Shown here: positions 1-9,723 of the stretch, in pieces | How positions within the stretch are numbered: position 1 is the stretch's first letter | Layout of the letters: each line of letters begins with the position of its first letter | DNA from: DATFKA01 sp035268885 | GTDB taxonomy: Bacteria; Bacteroidota; Bacteroidia; Chitinophagales; Saprospiraceae | Reading direction: 5' to 3' | Length of the DNA stretch: 64,000 bases | Assembly (NCBI GenBank): GCA_035268885.1 | Contig: DATFKA010000060.1 | Coordinates: 1-64,000, forward strand | The notes under the pieces: generated by a model | What the model was told of the DNA's origin: nothing | Seen by the model: the letters and a program-made list of their open reading frames with translations, nothing else | Database searches by the model: none | Translations under genes and position numbers: made by a program

Positions 1-2
1 AA

Positions 3-1568
3 CGCCTTAACCGTACTGGCGGGCGCCTGGACACGGACCTCATTCGTGCAAAAGATGAAAATGGGCAATCCGTAGAGATTAGAGAAGAAGAAGGCGGTAT
101 GCGTTTTACCTATCAGATGGAATCGCTCATGTCGTTGTTCACTGCCTTGGATTTATGTAATGATATCGTTGATTTTCCTATGTCTGACCCTACTCAAAAT
201 AATCGGTATTTTTTCCGGGGACATGGTTTTACGCTTAAAGAATCAGCAGAAAATCAAAACGCTATTTGGAGCGAATTATATAACCTCAAACCGGAGGAAC
301 AAGGACTGTCTCCGGTCCAGATCATTACCAATGTGTATAACCAGATTCTCTATGCAAATGATAAAGAAGCACCCGATAATCCTACGCCAGAGTTTTGGCA
401 AGATTTTCGTTTAAACTGCCAATGGAAAGGTAAAACACTGAATAAGTGGCAACTAGCTGGTTTACTGCGCAACTTTGGTTATTCAGAAGAATGTATCAAT
501 ATGCTTTCCCATGCGATTGGATTTGCGGGGCCCTTCCTTTCGCTAGCTAATGCAGGTGAAGCATTTCAAATATTAGAAGACTTTCCGAAAAATCCGCACT
601 ACCACACTTTAAAAGACGGCTTTAGTACATTACCCAATACCTTAACTAAGAAAATTAAGGAAATGGCTAGTAATCGCAACCAAGAAAGCCCTATCCATTT
701 AGGAGTAAACCTCGATAAAATAGAAAAGAGCGGAGCAGGTTACAAAGTGGAATATACACGTGCTCCTAAAGGGGAATCTGCTTATAATCAAATGCCCGAA
801 GGTAAACCTGGTGAAATTGTAGCCAACAAAGTAATCTTGGCAATAGCCTCCAACGCAATGGAAAAGCTATTTGTGAAGTCGCCGGCACTCCATAAGCAGA
901 AAAACGCTCCTCAATTTCTAAAAGATATCAGGAGTACGCTCAATATGAAGTTACTCAAGATTAACTTATACTTTGATAAGCCTTGGTGGACTGAAGAGTA
1001 TACCAGTCGCCCTGGTTTTGTCTACGGACCATCATTTACTGATTTACCGATCAACTCAGCTTATCCATTCTATGCGATCAAAGGAGACATTGAAGAAAGT
1101 ATTGCAGCACTTACGCTATATCTCGACTTCAATAATGTCAATTTCTGGAAAGGGCTACAAAATATTAAGCCTTTCTTCGATTCCGAGATGCAACAAATGC
1201 ATAGTAAGCCACCTCAGGTAATGTTCCCCGCTACAGAAGCAGTGGTTGAAGAGGCCATGAAACAGTTAGGAGAATTATTCGGTACGACTTGGATACCTCG
1301 ACCAGTCCTCACCAGCTTCCGTTCTTGGAGTGGCGAAGATGATTTTGGTTATGCTTACCACCAGTGGGCATTAGATGTTCAAGATGACGAAGTAATGGAA
1401 CGTATGATCGAACCAGTGCCCAATATCTATGGCTGTAACGAAGCATGGTCAGACATGCAAGGCTGGGTAAACGGCTCCCTACGGTCTACCGACTTAGTTA
1501 TGAAGCGTATTGGCTTGAAAGCAATTACTGAACTATATCAGCCCTGTTCTGAACCAAAGAAGGATTAA
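3..1568 (+). CDS. Flavin amine oxidase family FAD-dependent oxidoreductase (5' end outside window)
   Basis: The reading frame is open from the first bases of the window, so the start codon and the N-terminal FAD-binding GxGxxG lie upstream. The visible part begins with GGRLDTDLI, followed by EEGGMRF, the usual second FAD-contact region of amine oxidases. Near the C-terminus the stretch GCNEAWSDMQGWVNGSLRS matches the FAD-binding signature of the family (GEAWS..QGW..GAL.S). The family oxidises amines or amino acids to imines with release of hydrogen peroxide; the substrate cannot be read from sequence. About 250 bases downstream on the same strand lies a second gene that may be a partner. An internal ATG at 99 is not the start, because coding similarity continues upstream of it. 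Family assignment is firm; substrate unknown. Confidence 0.8.
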   Translation, partial: RLNRTGGRLDTDLIRAKDENGQSVEIREEEGGMRFTYQMESLMSLFTALDLCNDIVDFPMSDPTQNNRYFFRGHGFTLKESAENQNAIWSELYNLKPEEQGLSPVQIITNVYNQILYANDKEAPDNPTPEFWQDFRLNCQWKGKTLNKWQLAGLLRNFGYSEECINMLSHAIGFAGPFLSLANAGEAFQILEDFPKNPHYHTLKDGFSTLPNTLTKKIKEMASNRNQESPIHLGVNLDKIEKSGAGYKVEYTRAPKGESAYNQMPEGKPGEIVANKVILAIASNAMEKLFVKSPALHKQKNAPQFLKDIRSTLNMKLLKINLYFDKPWWTEEYTSRPGFVYGPSFTDLPINSAYPFYAIKGDIEESIAALTLYLDFNNVNFWKGLQNIKPFFDSEMQQMHSKPPQVMFPATEAVVEEAMKQLGELFGTTWIPRPVLTSFRSWSGEDDFGYAYHQWALDVQDDEVMERMIEPVPNIYGCNEAWSDMQGWVNGSLRSTDLVMKRIGLKAITELYQPCSEPKKD

Positions 1569-1646
1569 TTTATGACCAAAGGCCCTTTTTAATCTTGAGA
1601 TGTGGTGAATATGGAGGCTAAGAAAAAACATTAAATGAAATGCCCA

Positions 1647-1661
1647 TGCGCCTCAGGCGCA
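1647..1661. repeat. REP-like palindrome with GCCTCAGGC core
   Basis: A 15-base perfect palindrome around a central C (TGCGCCT-C-AGGCGCA) in the 248-base space between the amine oxidase and the next gene. The same GCCTnAGGC core recurs at 18047, 23563, 34978, 36308 and 59199. No other feature was recognised in this intergenic space. Confidence 0.5.
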
Positions 1662-1816
1662 CCACAACGTAGATAAAGATAGGGAAGGTGCCAAGTAATC
1701 CTACCTTTACTCAAAAGAATATGGGCAATGAGCTTAGTCCCTATCAGATAATTGAAGTAGGGTGTGCTACTTAGTGCCATTTATTTTTCCAAAATAATTT
1801 AATCAAGTAAAAGATC

Positions 1817-3094
1817 ATGCAAAAACCACAAAAATCTTCGGTGAAGCCTTACAAAGAAATGCCCAAAGAGTTACCCACTGAAAAGAATAACGGGGCACAG
1901 TTTGGAATCTTGTCAAAATTACATGGCTCTTGGGTCAACTGGAAAGACGGTCCAAGAGGGCTGCATACAACACCTATGCCTTCTCCTGGCACATCCTCAG
2001 AGACCGTCTTTGGCGTCTTTACCTTTAAATCTCAAGAGTACCGAGAACAGCTTAAATTCACCCAAGTAAACGCACCCGTTCGCAATCGGGCAGGATCTAA
2101 TGAGCAGTTTAACGGTGCAGTTAAGTACGAAACTGCAATTATCGATAACGCAAACGCATTGCAACATTTTGAGGATGGCATGTACTTGTGGCTAGGTGAC
2201 AATCACATGCCCTGGGATCCAAAAAGTCCGTACCAAAATCCTCCAACCATGTACAAGCACACTTCGAATGAAGAATCGGTAGAGAGGGATGGTGCTGAGC
2301 CTGTAATGGGCCCCGGCGAACTTGGGCCTCAATTTATACCACCCTATCAAATATCTCGTTCGGGTGTGATTCCACACGGTACAACTATCCACCTGACAGG
2401 TAATATAACAAAATCCGAAGTAGACAAGGCTCCACATATTGCCGATCTCTGGGAGCAAGAATATTTGGCGGTGTCGCCAACTATGGGTATTAATCCTGAT
2501 AAAGATCTTTATGAGGGATCACGAGATAAGCCAGATTGGACAACTCTCCCTCGCAACGAACAAAATCCTGATGGAGGACCAAGAGAGAGTGGTGTTAACA
2601 GTGGAAGGGCGTACTTCTTGAAAATTTTCAACTATGACAAATTCGATGCCAAGTTCCCATACACCGTTCAACCGAACCTGAAATTGACCGATGCTAATGA
2701 TGGAGTGAAATTTAAAAGATACGACTTGATCGAGCTAGACTCATCCCACGACACCGGTGTTCAAGGTGGCACTATAAATAATGCAATGATTAACCGCTAC
2801 TGTAGAGTCGTTCGAATGCGCTACCGCCTGTGGTTAGAAGAGGTATACGATGAAGCGTTCGGAGGTGTGGTCGACCAGTTGCAGTATGAGCAAATCGTCG
2901 ATTTTGAGTTTATGTTTGGTTCGGATGGCGGGACGACCTTATGGCCGCATATCCAAGTAAACACTTTACGGCGTGAGAAAGACATTCCGGTAAACAAAAG
3001 GCTAGCAGCCATACAATTACCAACGGATCCTCATGATCAATTAAGCGACGGACCTGCGCCGATCGTTTGCCCCATGCAGCATACTCGCTCTTAA
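1817..3094 (+). CDS. Hypothetical protein, possible heme-binding beta-barrel (425 aa)
   Basis: No signal peptide or membrane segment is visible. The N-terminal third contains LHGSWVNW, then a G-rich loop with SPGT, EYREQLKFT, a VRNRAG element, AVKYET and HFEDGMYLWL. The order of W, F/Y-rich strands and a late H is reminiscent of lipocalin or nitrobindin-like beta-barrels, but this is a weak resemblance. The second half carries FPYTVQPNLKL, a GG-turn, and a C-terminal WPHIQVNTLRR. The gene follows the flavin amine oxidase on the same strand, suggesting a two-gene unit in which this protein could handle the product or the peroxide; that is inference. A strong hairpin follows the stop. I do not recognise the family with certainty. 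Confidence 0.6.
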   Translation: MQKPQKSSVKPYKEMPKELPTEKNNGAQFGILSKLHGSWVNWKDGPRGLHTTPMPSPGTSSETVFGVFTFKSQEYREQLKFTQVNAPVRNRAGSNEQFNGAVKYETAIIDNANALQHFEDGMYLWLGDNHMPWDPKSPYQNPPTMYKHTSNEESVERDGAEPVMGPGELGPQFIPPYQISRSGVIPHGTTIHLTGNITKSEVDKAPHIADLWEQEYLAVSPTMGINPDKDLYEGSRDKPDWTTLPRNEQNPDGGPRESGVNSGRAYFLKIFNYDKFDAKFPYTVQPNLKLTDANDGVKFKRYDLIELDSSHDTGVQGGTINNAMINRYCRVVRMRYRLWLEEVYDEAFGGVVDQLQYEQIVDFEFMFGSDGGTTLWPHIQVNTLRREKDIPVNKRLAAIQLPTDPHDQLSDGPAPIVCPMQHTRS

Positions 3095-3104
3095 GCTCAA
3101 AACG

Positions 3105-3142
3105 GTAAGGCTAAAGCTCTTTTTAATGGGCTTTAGCCTTAC
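3105..3142 (+). terminator. Hairpin downstream of the 425-aa gene
   Basis: A 13-base perfect stem (GTAAGGCTAAAGC with GCTTTAGCCTTAC) encloses a T-rich 12-base loop, starting ten bases after the stop codon at 3094. There is no clear T-run after the stem, so termination is likely but not certain. Confidence 0.55.
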
Positions 3143-3876
3143 TTACCTCTATGAATCATAAAAGAATAGGATATAACAGTTGTTAGCGATAGTCCAATGG
3201 GCCTCGCCACTGCAGCCGAATCAACCAAATTGAATTACTTGCCAATGTAGACATCATCGTCATGAAGTTGCAAATATTTCAGCCCTAAATACCCAGGCAA
3301 AGTTATAGTAAAAAGCTATAAAGTTGTGAGGATGAAAAAAGTATACCAAATTATTGGTTTCTGGTAAAAGCAAGGGCACATGCATCAAAATAATTCGTGC
3401 CCATTTGCGGCAATATTGGTGAAAATTAGTGGATAAAATCGAAGTTGTTTAAAAACTCCTCACTTGGCTGCCCAGACGGGGCCGTATGGCCAAAATGGTC
3501 TTTTAAACGATTTCTGCGTTGGTAAAAGCCTCATTACGCGCTGCGTAACTTCGTTTAAAAAACCTATTCCTGCCTACCGCAGGCAGGTTTCGCGCAAGTA
3601 GGAATTTTTAAACAACTTCATCTACAAATTAACGCTGATTAAGACGGATTATCACAAATTATGGAGTTGCCATTATTTCTTCCAGAAAACAAATGGCGCT
3701 CGCTCCAGCCCATTCCAGGCCACTATTTGACTGAAGTATAAATTTGTAGATCCCTTGGATTTTCTCGATCTTGGAGTTTCCCCGGGGCGAGGAAGCCGCC
3801 AGGGAATTTGAAAGGTAAATGATTATCCGGAACCTTTGTCCGGATAGACAGATGTTGTACTTACTAAATCAAACAC
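3143..3876. other. Gene-free stretch holding a foldback element
   Basis: No supported coding region lies here. The stretch contains family A copy 1 (3441-3619). The remainder, including 3620-3876 before the peptidase gene, shows no recognisable gene, RNA or promoter. Confidence 0.5.
3441..3619 (+). mobile_element. MITE-like foldback element, family A copy 1 (divergent interior)
   Basis: The left end GAAGTTGTTTAAAAACTC and the right end TTTTTAAACAACTTC are inverted repeats matching the ends of the copies at 17971 and 59123. The direct repeat ATC flanks both sides. The left 24 bases are nearly identical to the other copies, but the interior is different: it carries an ACGCGCTGCGT palindrome and a CCTGCCT/AGGCAGG hairpin (3569-3587) in place of the GCCTGAGGC centre. 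It has no coding capacity, so it would need a transposase supplied from elsewhere. Confidence 0.7.
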
Positions 3877-6036
3877 ATGCAACAGATCTCTTTTTGGCAA
3901 ACATGGATAGTGGCAGGCTTACTGATGACGATGCCCGCAACCCTCACAGCACAGTACAGTAAGCTCACGCTTGATGACTTATTCGCAACCCCAAAACTGA
4001 CGGGAACAAGCCCGTCCCGGCCTGTGTGGGCACCGAACAGCGAGCACTTCGCCTTTTCCTGGAGTGAACCAGGAAATCCTGGGCGTGGTCTCTGGGTATC
4101 CACCAGCGATGGGAAGAAAGTGCGCCTCCGTTCCGATACGACATCTGCGTCAGTGCGCGATATTGTCTGGACCGACGCCAACACAATCATCAGCCTGCGA
4201 GGTAACCACCTATGGCAGACATCGCTAAGCCAGGGAGACGACCTCCAGTTGATGCCCGCCGAGGAAGGTGCACGTAACCTTTCGATATCGCCAAACGGCA
4301 ACCAAGCGGCGTATATACGGAACGGTGACCTGTGGCTTGCTGACTTCCCTTCCAAACAGAATCGCCAGCTCACCGAGATCGGCATCGCCCCTCTCTCGAG
4401 CTTAGGAAAGGGGCGCTACAGCCGACCGGAACGTGAAATCGGTCCAGGCATCTGGAGTGGGCCAACCTACAAGTGGTCCCCGGATGGCAAGACCATCGCG
4501 ATTCACGTTGTTGACCGACGAGAGATGCGAAAGGTACCGTTCCCGGATTACCTCGCGGACGAAACCAATCCCAACGAGGTACGCCGAGCTTACCCGGGCG
4601 ATCCAAACGAGATTCGCAGGCTTGGCCTACTCGATGTAGAAAGTGGTAACATTAGATACCTCGATTTGCCAGACCCGCAGGCCAACCAGGTCATCGACTT
4701 CAACTGGTCACCGGACGGTGCGCTGCTGGTGGATATCGCCTCCGACACGGCGGTTGAACGTAAGTTGTTCGTCCTTGCCCCCGGAGAAAGCCAAGTACGC
4801 GAGATTTGGCGAGGTGTTCGGGAGAGCCGCATGTACACATCCTTTGGATCTACCTGGCATCCGGATGGGCAGCAGGTCGTTTTATTAAGCGATATGGGTG
4901 ATCGCTACGGCCTTTACACGATCGATGCCTCACCTTCTAAGGATCGTCCGCAGCTCCTGACCGATCCGTCCTACGATGTGCTGTCCGCCCCAAGTATTGC
5001 TGGTGATGCCCTGTTTTATGCAGGCAACGGCGTTAATCCGTACGAACAACACGTGTATCGCCTGAAGATGTCCGGTGGCGATCCCGAGCAGGTGACACGT
5101 CTTGCGGGCCGGAACGATGGCTACCCCTCACCGGATGGCCGGCACCTGGCGTTCATGCACAGCAACGACACCTCACCGCCCGAGCTCTACGTGGTCAGCA
5201 GCGAGGGTGGTGCCGCTACGCGAATAACCCACTCGCCCTTGCCCGCCTTCACGGAGCGAAGCTGGGCGGCTGCGGAATACGTGAGTTTCCCTAGCCTGGT
5301 AGATGACTACAGGCTGCATGCCCGGATTCTGAAACCGACCAATATGCAGCCCGGTAAGCAATATCCGGTACTGTTTGGGCCCGTGTATTCGAATACAGCG
5401 AGGAACCGCTGGGCCGGTAACTACAGCCTCGTACAGCAGCTATTGGCCAAAAAGGGATATATTATCGTGCAGGTAGATTCACGCGGTAGCAACGGTTATG
5501 GCCGGGCATTCCGTGAAGAGTTTCTGCTGGGCTTTGCCGACCAGGACATTGAGGATTATGCGAGTGCCGTTGCCTACATGGAGTCACTGGATTATGTCGA
5601 TCCCGATCGCATCGGCATCTGGGGTAGCAGTTACGGTGGCACCCTCTCCGTTTATTCGCTGTTGATGAAGCCGGGCTTATTCCAGGTAGGTGTTGCTGCA
5701 GCCGCGGCTGTTGACCCGATGTTCTTTGGCACGGACGACGTCGCGATTGTTCGTCGCCCACAGACACACCCGGAGATATTCGAAAGAAAAGCGCTCAAGT
5801 ATGCAGCAAATTTGGAGGATAAACTCCTGTTCATCCACGGCATCCAGGATCATGTGGTACCATTCAAGACAACGGCCGTGTTAGCGGAAGAACTGATTAA
5901 ACAGGGCAAGGACTTCGACTTTGCGTTTGCACCGGGTGCGACGCATGGATGGAGCCGTGAGCGGAATTATAATCGCTACCTGTTTGGCAAGATAATCGAA
6001 TACTTTGACCGACACCTGGCCGAGCCGTCTGAGTAG
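3877..6036 (+). CDS. S9 family peptidase (prolyl oligopeptidase / dipeptidyl peptidase IV-like), secreted
   Basis: A 719-residue serine peptidase with an N-terminal signal peptide ending near residue 25 (TLTAQ). Residues about 30-440 form a WD/PD40-type beta-propeller with repeated WSPDG, WHPDG and PSPDG motifs. The C-terminal alpha/beta-hydrolase domain carries the nucleophile elbow GSSYGG with Ser585, an acid at Asp658 (HGIQDHVVP) and His690 (GATHGWS), so the catalytic triad is intact. Such enzymes trim short proline-containing or other peptides in the periplasm or outside the cell. The gene stands alone, with non-coding space on both sides. Its GC content looks higher than in the first two genes of the window, but the next gene is also GC-richer, so this is not good evidence of transfer. 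Confidence 0.88.
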   Translation: MQQISFWQTWIVAGLLMTMPATLTAQYSKLTLDDLFATPKLTGTSPSRPVWAPNSEHFAFSWSEPGNPGRGLWVSTSDGKKVRLRSDTTSASVRDIVWTDANTIISLRGNHLWQTSLSQGDDLQLMPAEEGARNLSISPNGNQAAYIRNGDLWLADFPSKQNRQLTEIGIAPLSSLGKGRYSRPEREIGPGIWSGPTYKWSPDGKTIAIHVVDRREMRKVPFPDYLADETNPNEVRRAYPGDPNEIRRLGLLDVESGNIRYLDLPDPQANQVIDFNWSPDGALLVDIASDTAVERKLFVLAPGESQVREIWRGVRESRMYTSFGSTWHPDGQQVVLLSDMGDRYGLYTIDASPSKDRPQLLTDPSYDVLSAPSIAGDALFYAGNGVNPYEQHVYRLKMSGGDPEQVTRLAGRNDGYPSPDGRHLAFMHSNDTSPPELYVVSSEGGAATRITHSPLPAFTERSWAAAEYVSFPSLVDDYRLHARILKPTNMQPGKQYPVLFGPVYSNTARNRWAGNYSLVQQLLAKKGYIIVQVDSRGSNGYGRAFREEFLLGFADQDIEDYASAVAYMESLDYVDPDRIGIWGSSYGGTLSVYSLLMKPGLFQVGVAAAAAVDPMFFGTDDVAIVRRPQTHPEIFERKALKYAANLEDKLLFIHGIQDHVVPFKTTAVLAEELIKQGKDFDFAFAPGATHGWSRERNYNRYLFGKIIEYFDRHLAEPSE

Positions 6037-6383
6037 AGGTTTACAGGGGTCTTTGAGGAACGCCGCATAACAAAGCTATTAACGGCCGACCGAATACCTG
6101 TGGCTTCTAGCCTTGCTCTGGCCGATTAAGTCTTGTAGCCTTGATCCACCTCAGGATTACACTTTGACCGTTTACCAGGGATGTAAATACTAACAATAAG
6201 ATAGAAGATAGGCGTATATTCTAAGGTAGTTTATGATTTGTCTAAGTGAAGGTGAAAAAACGGTAGCGAGACTGTTCATTAAGCGGGACTCCTTTTCTCA
6301 AATATTTCTAAACTCCAAAAAACACAAAGTCGAGGGATCCCGAAAGAATTCTGTATCTTTCTTTCTCCAATCAAAACGAAACC
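6037..6383. other. Gene-free stretch, 347 bases
   Basis: Space between the S9 peptidase and the BNR-repeat gene. I see no convincing gene, hairpin terminator, repeat or promoter here. Confidence 0.4.
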
Positions 6384-9300
6384 ATGCAAAAAATTAGCCT
6401 AACCCTCACTCTTTTTCTTGTCGGCTTATTTGCCCTTTCTGCCCAAATGAACACAGCCGCTGAATTTTTCAAGCCCGTTAAGTTCCGAAATATTGGCCCA
6501 TTCCGGGGTGGCCGATCCGTCTGTGCGACGGGTGTAATCGGCAACCCTGTGACTTATTACATGGGTACCACCGGCGGCGGTGTCTGGAAGACCACGGACG
6601 CCGGCCACCACTGGCATAATATTTCCGATGGCTACTTTGGCACCGGCTCTGTAGGCGCTATTGCCGTTGCCAACAATGATCCTCAGGTGGTTTACGTAGG
6701 CATGGGTGAACATGCTCCCCGCGGCGTCATGACCTCCCACGGCGACGGTATGTACAAATCTACAGATGGGGGCCAGACCTGGAGACATCTTGGTCTCAAG
6801 GAGACACAGCACATTTCCCGCATTCGCATCCACCCCAAAAACCCCGATATAGTCTACGTCGCGGCCCAGGGACAACTTTATGGCCCCAATGAAGAACGGG
6901 GTATTTATAAATCCACCGATGGTGGGCAGACCTGGAACAAGGTACTTTACGTCGACGACCGTACTGGTGGCGTAGAGCTTTCCATGGATACCAGGGATCC
7001 CAATATCCTCTATGCCGCCATGTGGGAACACCAGCGCCTCCCCTGGAAGGTGATCAGTGGTGGACCAGGTAGTGGCCTCTACAAATCCATGGACGGCGGC
7101 CAGACCTGGACCGAACTGACCGAAGGACTGCCAGAAGAAAAAGGAAAGATGGCCATCTCCGTCAGTCCAGCCAATAACCAAAAAGTATATGCCCTGATCG
7201 AAAGTGATTCCGATCAGGAAAAAGGCGGACTCTTTGTGTCTAATAATGCGGGGAAATCCTGGAGCCGCATCAGTGCCGACCACCGACTGGTGCAGCGAGC
7301 CTGGTATTACATCGAAGTATTTGCGGATCCACAAGATGAAAATACGGTCTACGTACTCAGTGCGTCGGCCCTACGCTCCATCGACGGTGGTAAAACCTGG
7401 GAGGTACTCAGCGGTACCCACGGAGACTATCACGATCTATGGATCAATCCGGATAATCCGGATAATCTCTGTATTGCCAACGATGGTGGTGCTGCTATCA
7501 GCTATAATTTCGGAAAATCCTGGTCGGCCCAGGATAATATGCCCACGAGCCAGTTTTACCGGATTAACACGGACAGGGGGTTCCCCTACCGCATATACGG
7601 AGGACAGCAAGACAACTCTTCGGTCTCTATTGCCCACCGGGAATTCCGTTCCTACGGTATCAGCACCGATAGCTGGACCTACTCAGCCGGTGGGGAGAGT
7701 GCCTTCCTGGCTTTCGATCCCGACGATCCCAATATAGTCCTGGGGGGTAGCTACCTGGGCACCATCAATGTCTTAAAAAAAGACGCCTCGGCCAATACCA
7801 ATATCATGGCAGCACCCATTCAGTACCTGGGTCGGGATGCCAGCGATATGAAGTACCGCTTTAACTGGAATGCCCCCATTATCTGGTCACAACACGAGCC
7901 CAATACCTTTTACCACGCTGCTCAGCTGCTGCTTCGTACCCACGACCTGGGACAGACCTGGAAGGAAGTTTCGCCTGATCTGACTCGAAATGAAAAAGAA
8001 AAACAAGGTAAAGGAGGTGGCCCTTACACCAATGAAGCGGTCGGCGCCGAAAACTACGGAACCATCAGCTATATGATTGAATCCCCCCACAAAGCGGGCG
8101 AAATCTGGGTCGGTACCGACGACGGATTGGTACAGCTAACTCGCGATGGCGGCAAAACCTGGAAGAACGTCACCCCCGAAGGACTAGAAGAATGCCTGGT
8201 AAATACCATCGATATCTCCCCTCATGATCCCGGTACGGCCTACATAGCTACTACTCGCTACAAATTCAATGACCATACCCCCAGACTATTAAAAACCACC
8301 AATTATGGCCGCAATTGGACAGATATAACCGGTAACATTCCCTACGGTGCCTACACCCGTGTGGTTAGAGAAGATCAAGACCGGAAAGGACTACTCTATG
8401 CAGGAACCGAGACGGGGCTGTATATTTCCTGGGATGCGGGCAAGAACTGGCAACCCTTCAACCTAAACCTGCCAGTTACTCCCATCCTCGACTTAAAAGT
8501 CCACCAGGGAGACCTGATCGTAGCTACTTCAGGACGGGCCTTTTGGGTACTCGACGACCTGAGATTATTGCAGCAATACGGGCCCGTAGCCGATAAGCCA
8601 ATTCTCTACCAACCCAAAGACGCCCTGCTTACCAACGGCGCAAGCGAACTGGACGGCAACAATCCAGATTTTGACGGCACCCATCCCCTACGCGGAGTCA
8701 ATCCGGCTACGGGCGTGGTGATCTATTATTACCTGCCGGAAAAACCGGAGAAAGCCATCACCCTTAACATCCGGGATGCTAAAGGCCAGCTAGTCCGAGA
8801 GCTAAGTTCCATGCCAGATTCGAATTTTCAGACCTACCCCGGTGGGCCCCGTCCAGAACCGGTCCTTTCTGCCAAAAAAGGACTAAATCGCTTCGTCTGG
8901 GATATGCGCTACCCCACAATTGCCGGCATTCCCACCGCCTATATTGAAGCCAGCTACCGTGGTCACAAGGCCAGTCCGGGCACCTACACATTGGAGTTAA
9001 AAATCGGAGCGGAAACGAAAACCAGTGAGTGCAGCATTTTGCCCAATCCTTTGTACGGCCTCAGCAGTACTGATTACGATAACTATCACCAGTTCATGAG
9101 TACTGGCGAAGCCAAGCTTAACAGTATGCATCAGATGGTCAATAAAGTCATGCACCTGCGGAAGCTGTTGAGCAAGGTAACACCCGATCTGGAAGGAGAG
9201 CTACAGAAAGAGGCCAAAGCCCTAATCGAACGTATGCAAAGCTGGGACGAAAAAATGATACAGCGAAAATCCAAGGCCTACGACGATGTCGAAAACTTTC

Positions 9301-9518
9301 CGAACAAATTCACCGCTAATTACTTCTTTGCCATCAACCATGCGGAAAGTGATATCCCCAGGGTAAACCAGGCTACCCGCGAACGCATTACTGAGCTTGA
9401 TGCAGCCTGGGTGGAACTACAAAAGGAAGGAAAGGTTATCCTCGAAGAAGCGATCCCCGCGATGAACAAAAAACTGTGGCAAGCCGGGGTCGGTGCACTT
9501 TGGCCAGGAAAAGAGTAA
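6384..9518 (+). CDS. Secreted BNR/Asp-box (sortilin-like) beta-propeller protein
   Basis: A 1044-residue exported protein with signal peptide MQKISLTLTLFLVGLFALSAQ. Roughly the first 730 residues contain about eleven Asp-box motifs of the form S-x-D-x-G-x-x-W (for example KSTDGGQTW, KSMDGGQTW, RSIDGGKTW, SWDAGKNW), the hallmark of BNR and VPS10/sortilin-type propellers. The C-terminal 300 residues hold a beta-sandwich-like segment followed by a charged helical tail. Bacteroidota genomes often label such proteins glycosyl hydrolase, but no sialidase-type arginine triad could be identified by eye, so a binding or scaffolding role is equally possible. It is separated from its neighbours by more than 200 bases on each side and is probably monocistronic. 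Confidence 0.8.
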   Translation: MQKISLTLTLFLVGLFALSAQMNTAAEFFKPVKFRNIGPFRGGRSVCATGVIGNPVTYYMGTTGGGVWKTTDAGHHWHNISDGYFGTGSVGAIAVANNDPQVVYVGMGEHAPRGVMTSHGDGMYKSTDGGQTWRHLGLKETQHISRIRIHPKNPDIVYVAAQGQLYGPNEERGIYKSTDGGQTWNKVLYVDDRTGGVELSMDTRDPNILYAAMWEHQRLPWKVISGGPGSGLYKSMDGGQTWTELTEGLPEEKGKMAISVSPANNQKVYALIESDSDQEKGGLFVSNNAGKSWSRISADHRLVQRAWYYIEVFADPQDENTVYVLSASALRSIDGGKTWEVLSGTHGDYHDLWINPDNPDNLCIANDGGAAISYNFGKSWSAQDNMPTSQFYRINTDRGFPYRIYGGQQDNSSVSIAHREFRSYGISTDSWTYSAGGESAFLAFDPDDPNIVLGGSYLGTINVLKKDASANTNIMAAPIQYLGRDASDMKYRFNWNAPIIWSQHEPNTFYHAAQLLLRTHDLGQTWKEVSPDLTRNEKEKQGKGGGPYTNEAVGAENYGTISYMIESPHKAGEIWVGTDDGLVQLTRDGGKTWKNVTPEGLEECLVNTIDISPHDPGTAYIATTRYKFNDHTPRLLKTTNYGRNWTDITGNIPYGAYTRVVREDQDRKGLLYAGTETGLYISWDAGKNWQPFNLNLPVTPILDLKVHQGDLIVATSGRAFWVLDDLRLLQQYGPVADKPILYQPKDALLTNGASELDGNNPDFDGTHPLRGVNPATGVVIYYYLPEKPEKAITLNIRDAKGQLVRELSSMPDSNFQTYPGGPRPEPVLSAKKGLNRFVWDMRYPTIAGIPTAYIEASYRGHKASPGTYTLELKIGAETKTSECSILPNPLYGLSSTDYDNYHQFMSTGEAKLNSMHQMVNKVMHLRKLLSKVTPDLEGELQKEAKALIERMQSWDEKMIQRKSKAYDDVENFPNKFTANYFFAINHAESDIPRVNQATRERITELDAAWVELQKEGKVILEEAIPAMNKKLWQAGVGALWPGKE

Positions 9519-9723
9519 AATATAGTGATCCTAAACTAATGTATATTACAAGGAAGCAGCTAAAAATACTAAAAGAAACGGGTGCTATCCGAAACATTTG
9601 TATCGACTTCAATATGGGATGTGTATCATTTTGAGAATGACATTATGCGGGTTGTTTCTTTACCGCTGCCAAACAGTAGGTGCAAATAATTTAGTATCTT
9701 ATGTTCTTTCAATACCTAAGACT

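Noticed and set aside
3877..6036. S9 peptidase as a horizontally acquired gene because of higher GC
   Set aside because: GC looks higher than in the first two genes, but the following BNR gene is also GC-richer and no transfer-related sequence was found at its borders.
6426..7334. 302-residue minus-strand open frame
   Set aside because: It lies wholly inside the BNR-repeat gene on the other strand, and its composition mirrors repeated Asp-box codons; no protein family pattern.
9598..9723. N-terminal extension of the DoxX-like gene from a TTG
   Set aside because: The added 42 residues lack the hydrophobic pattern of the family, and the ATG at 9724 puts the first helix at the N-terminus.
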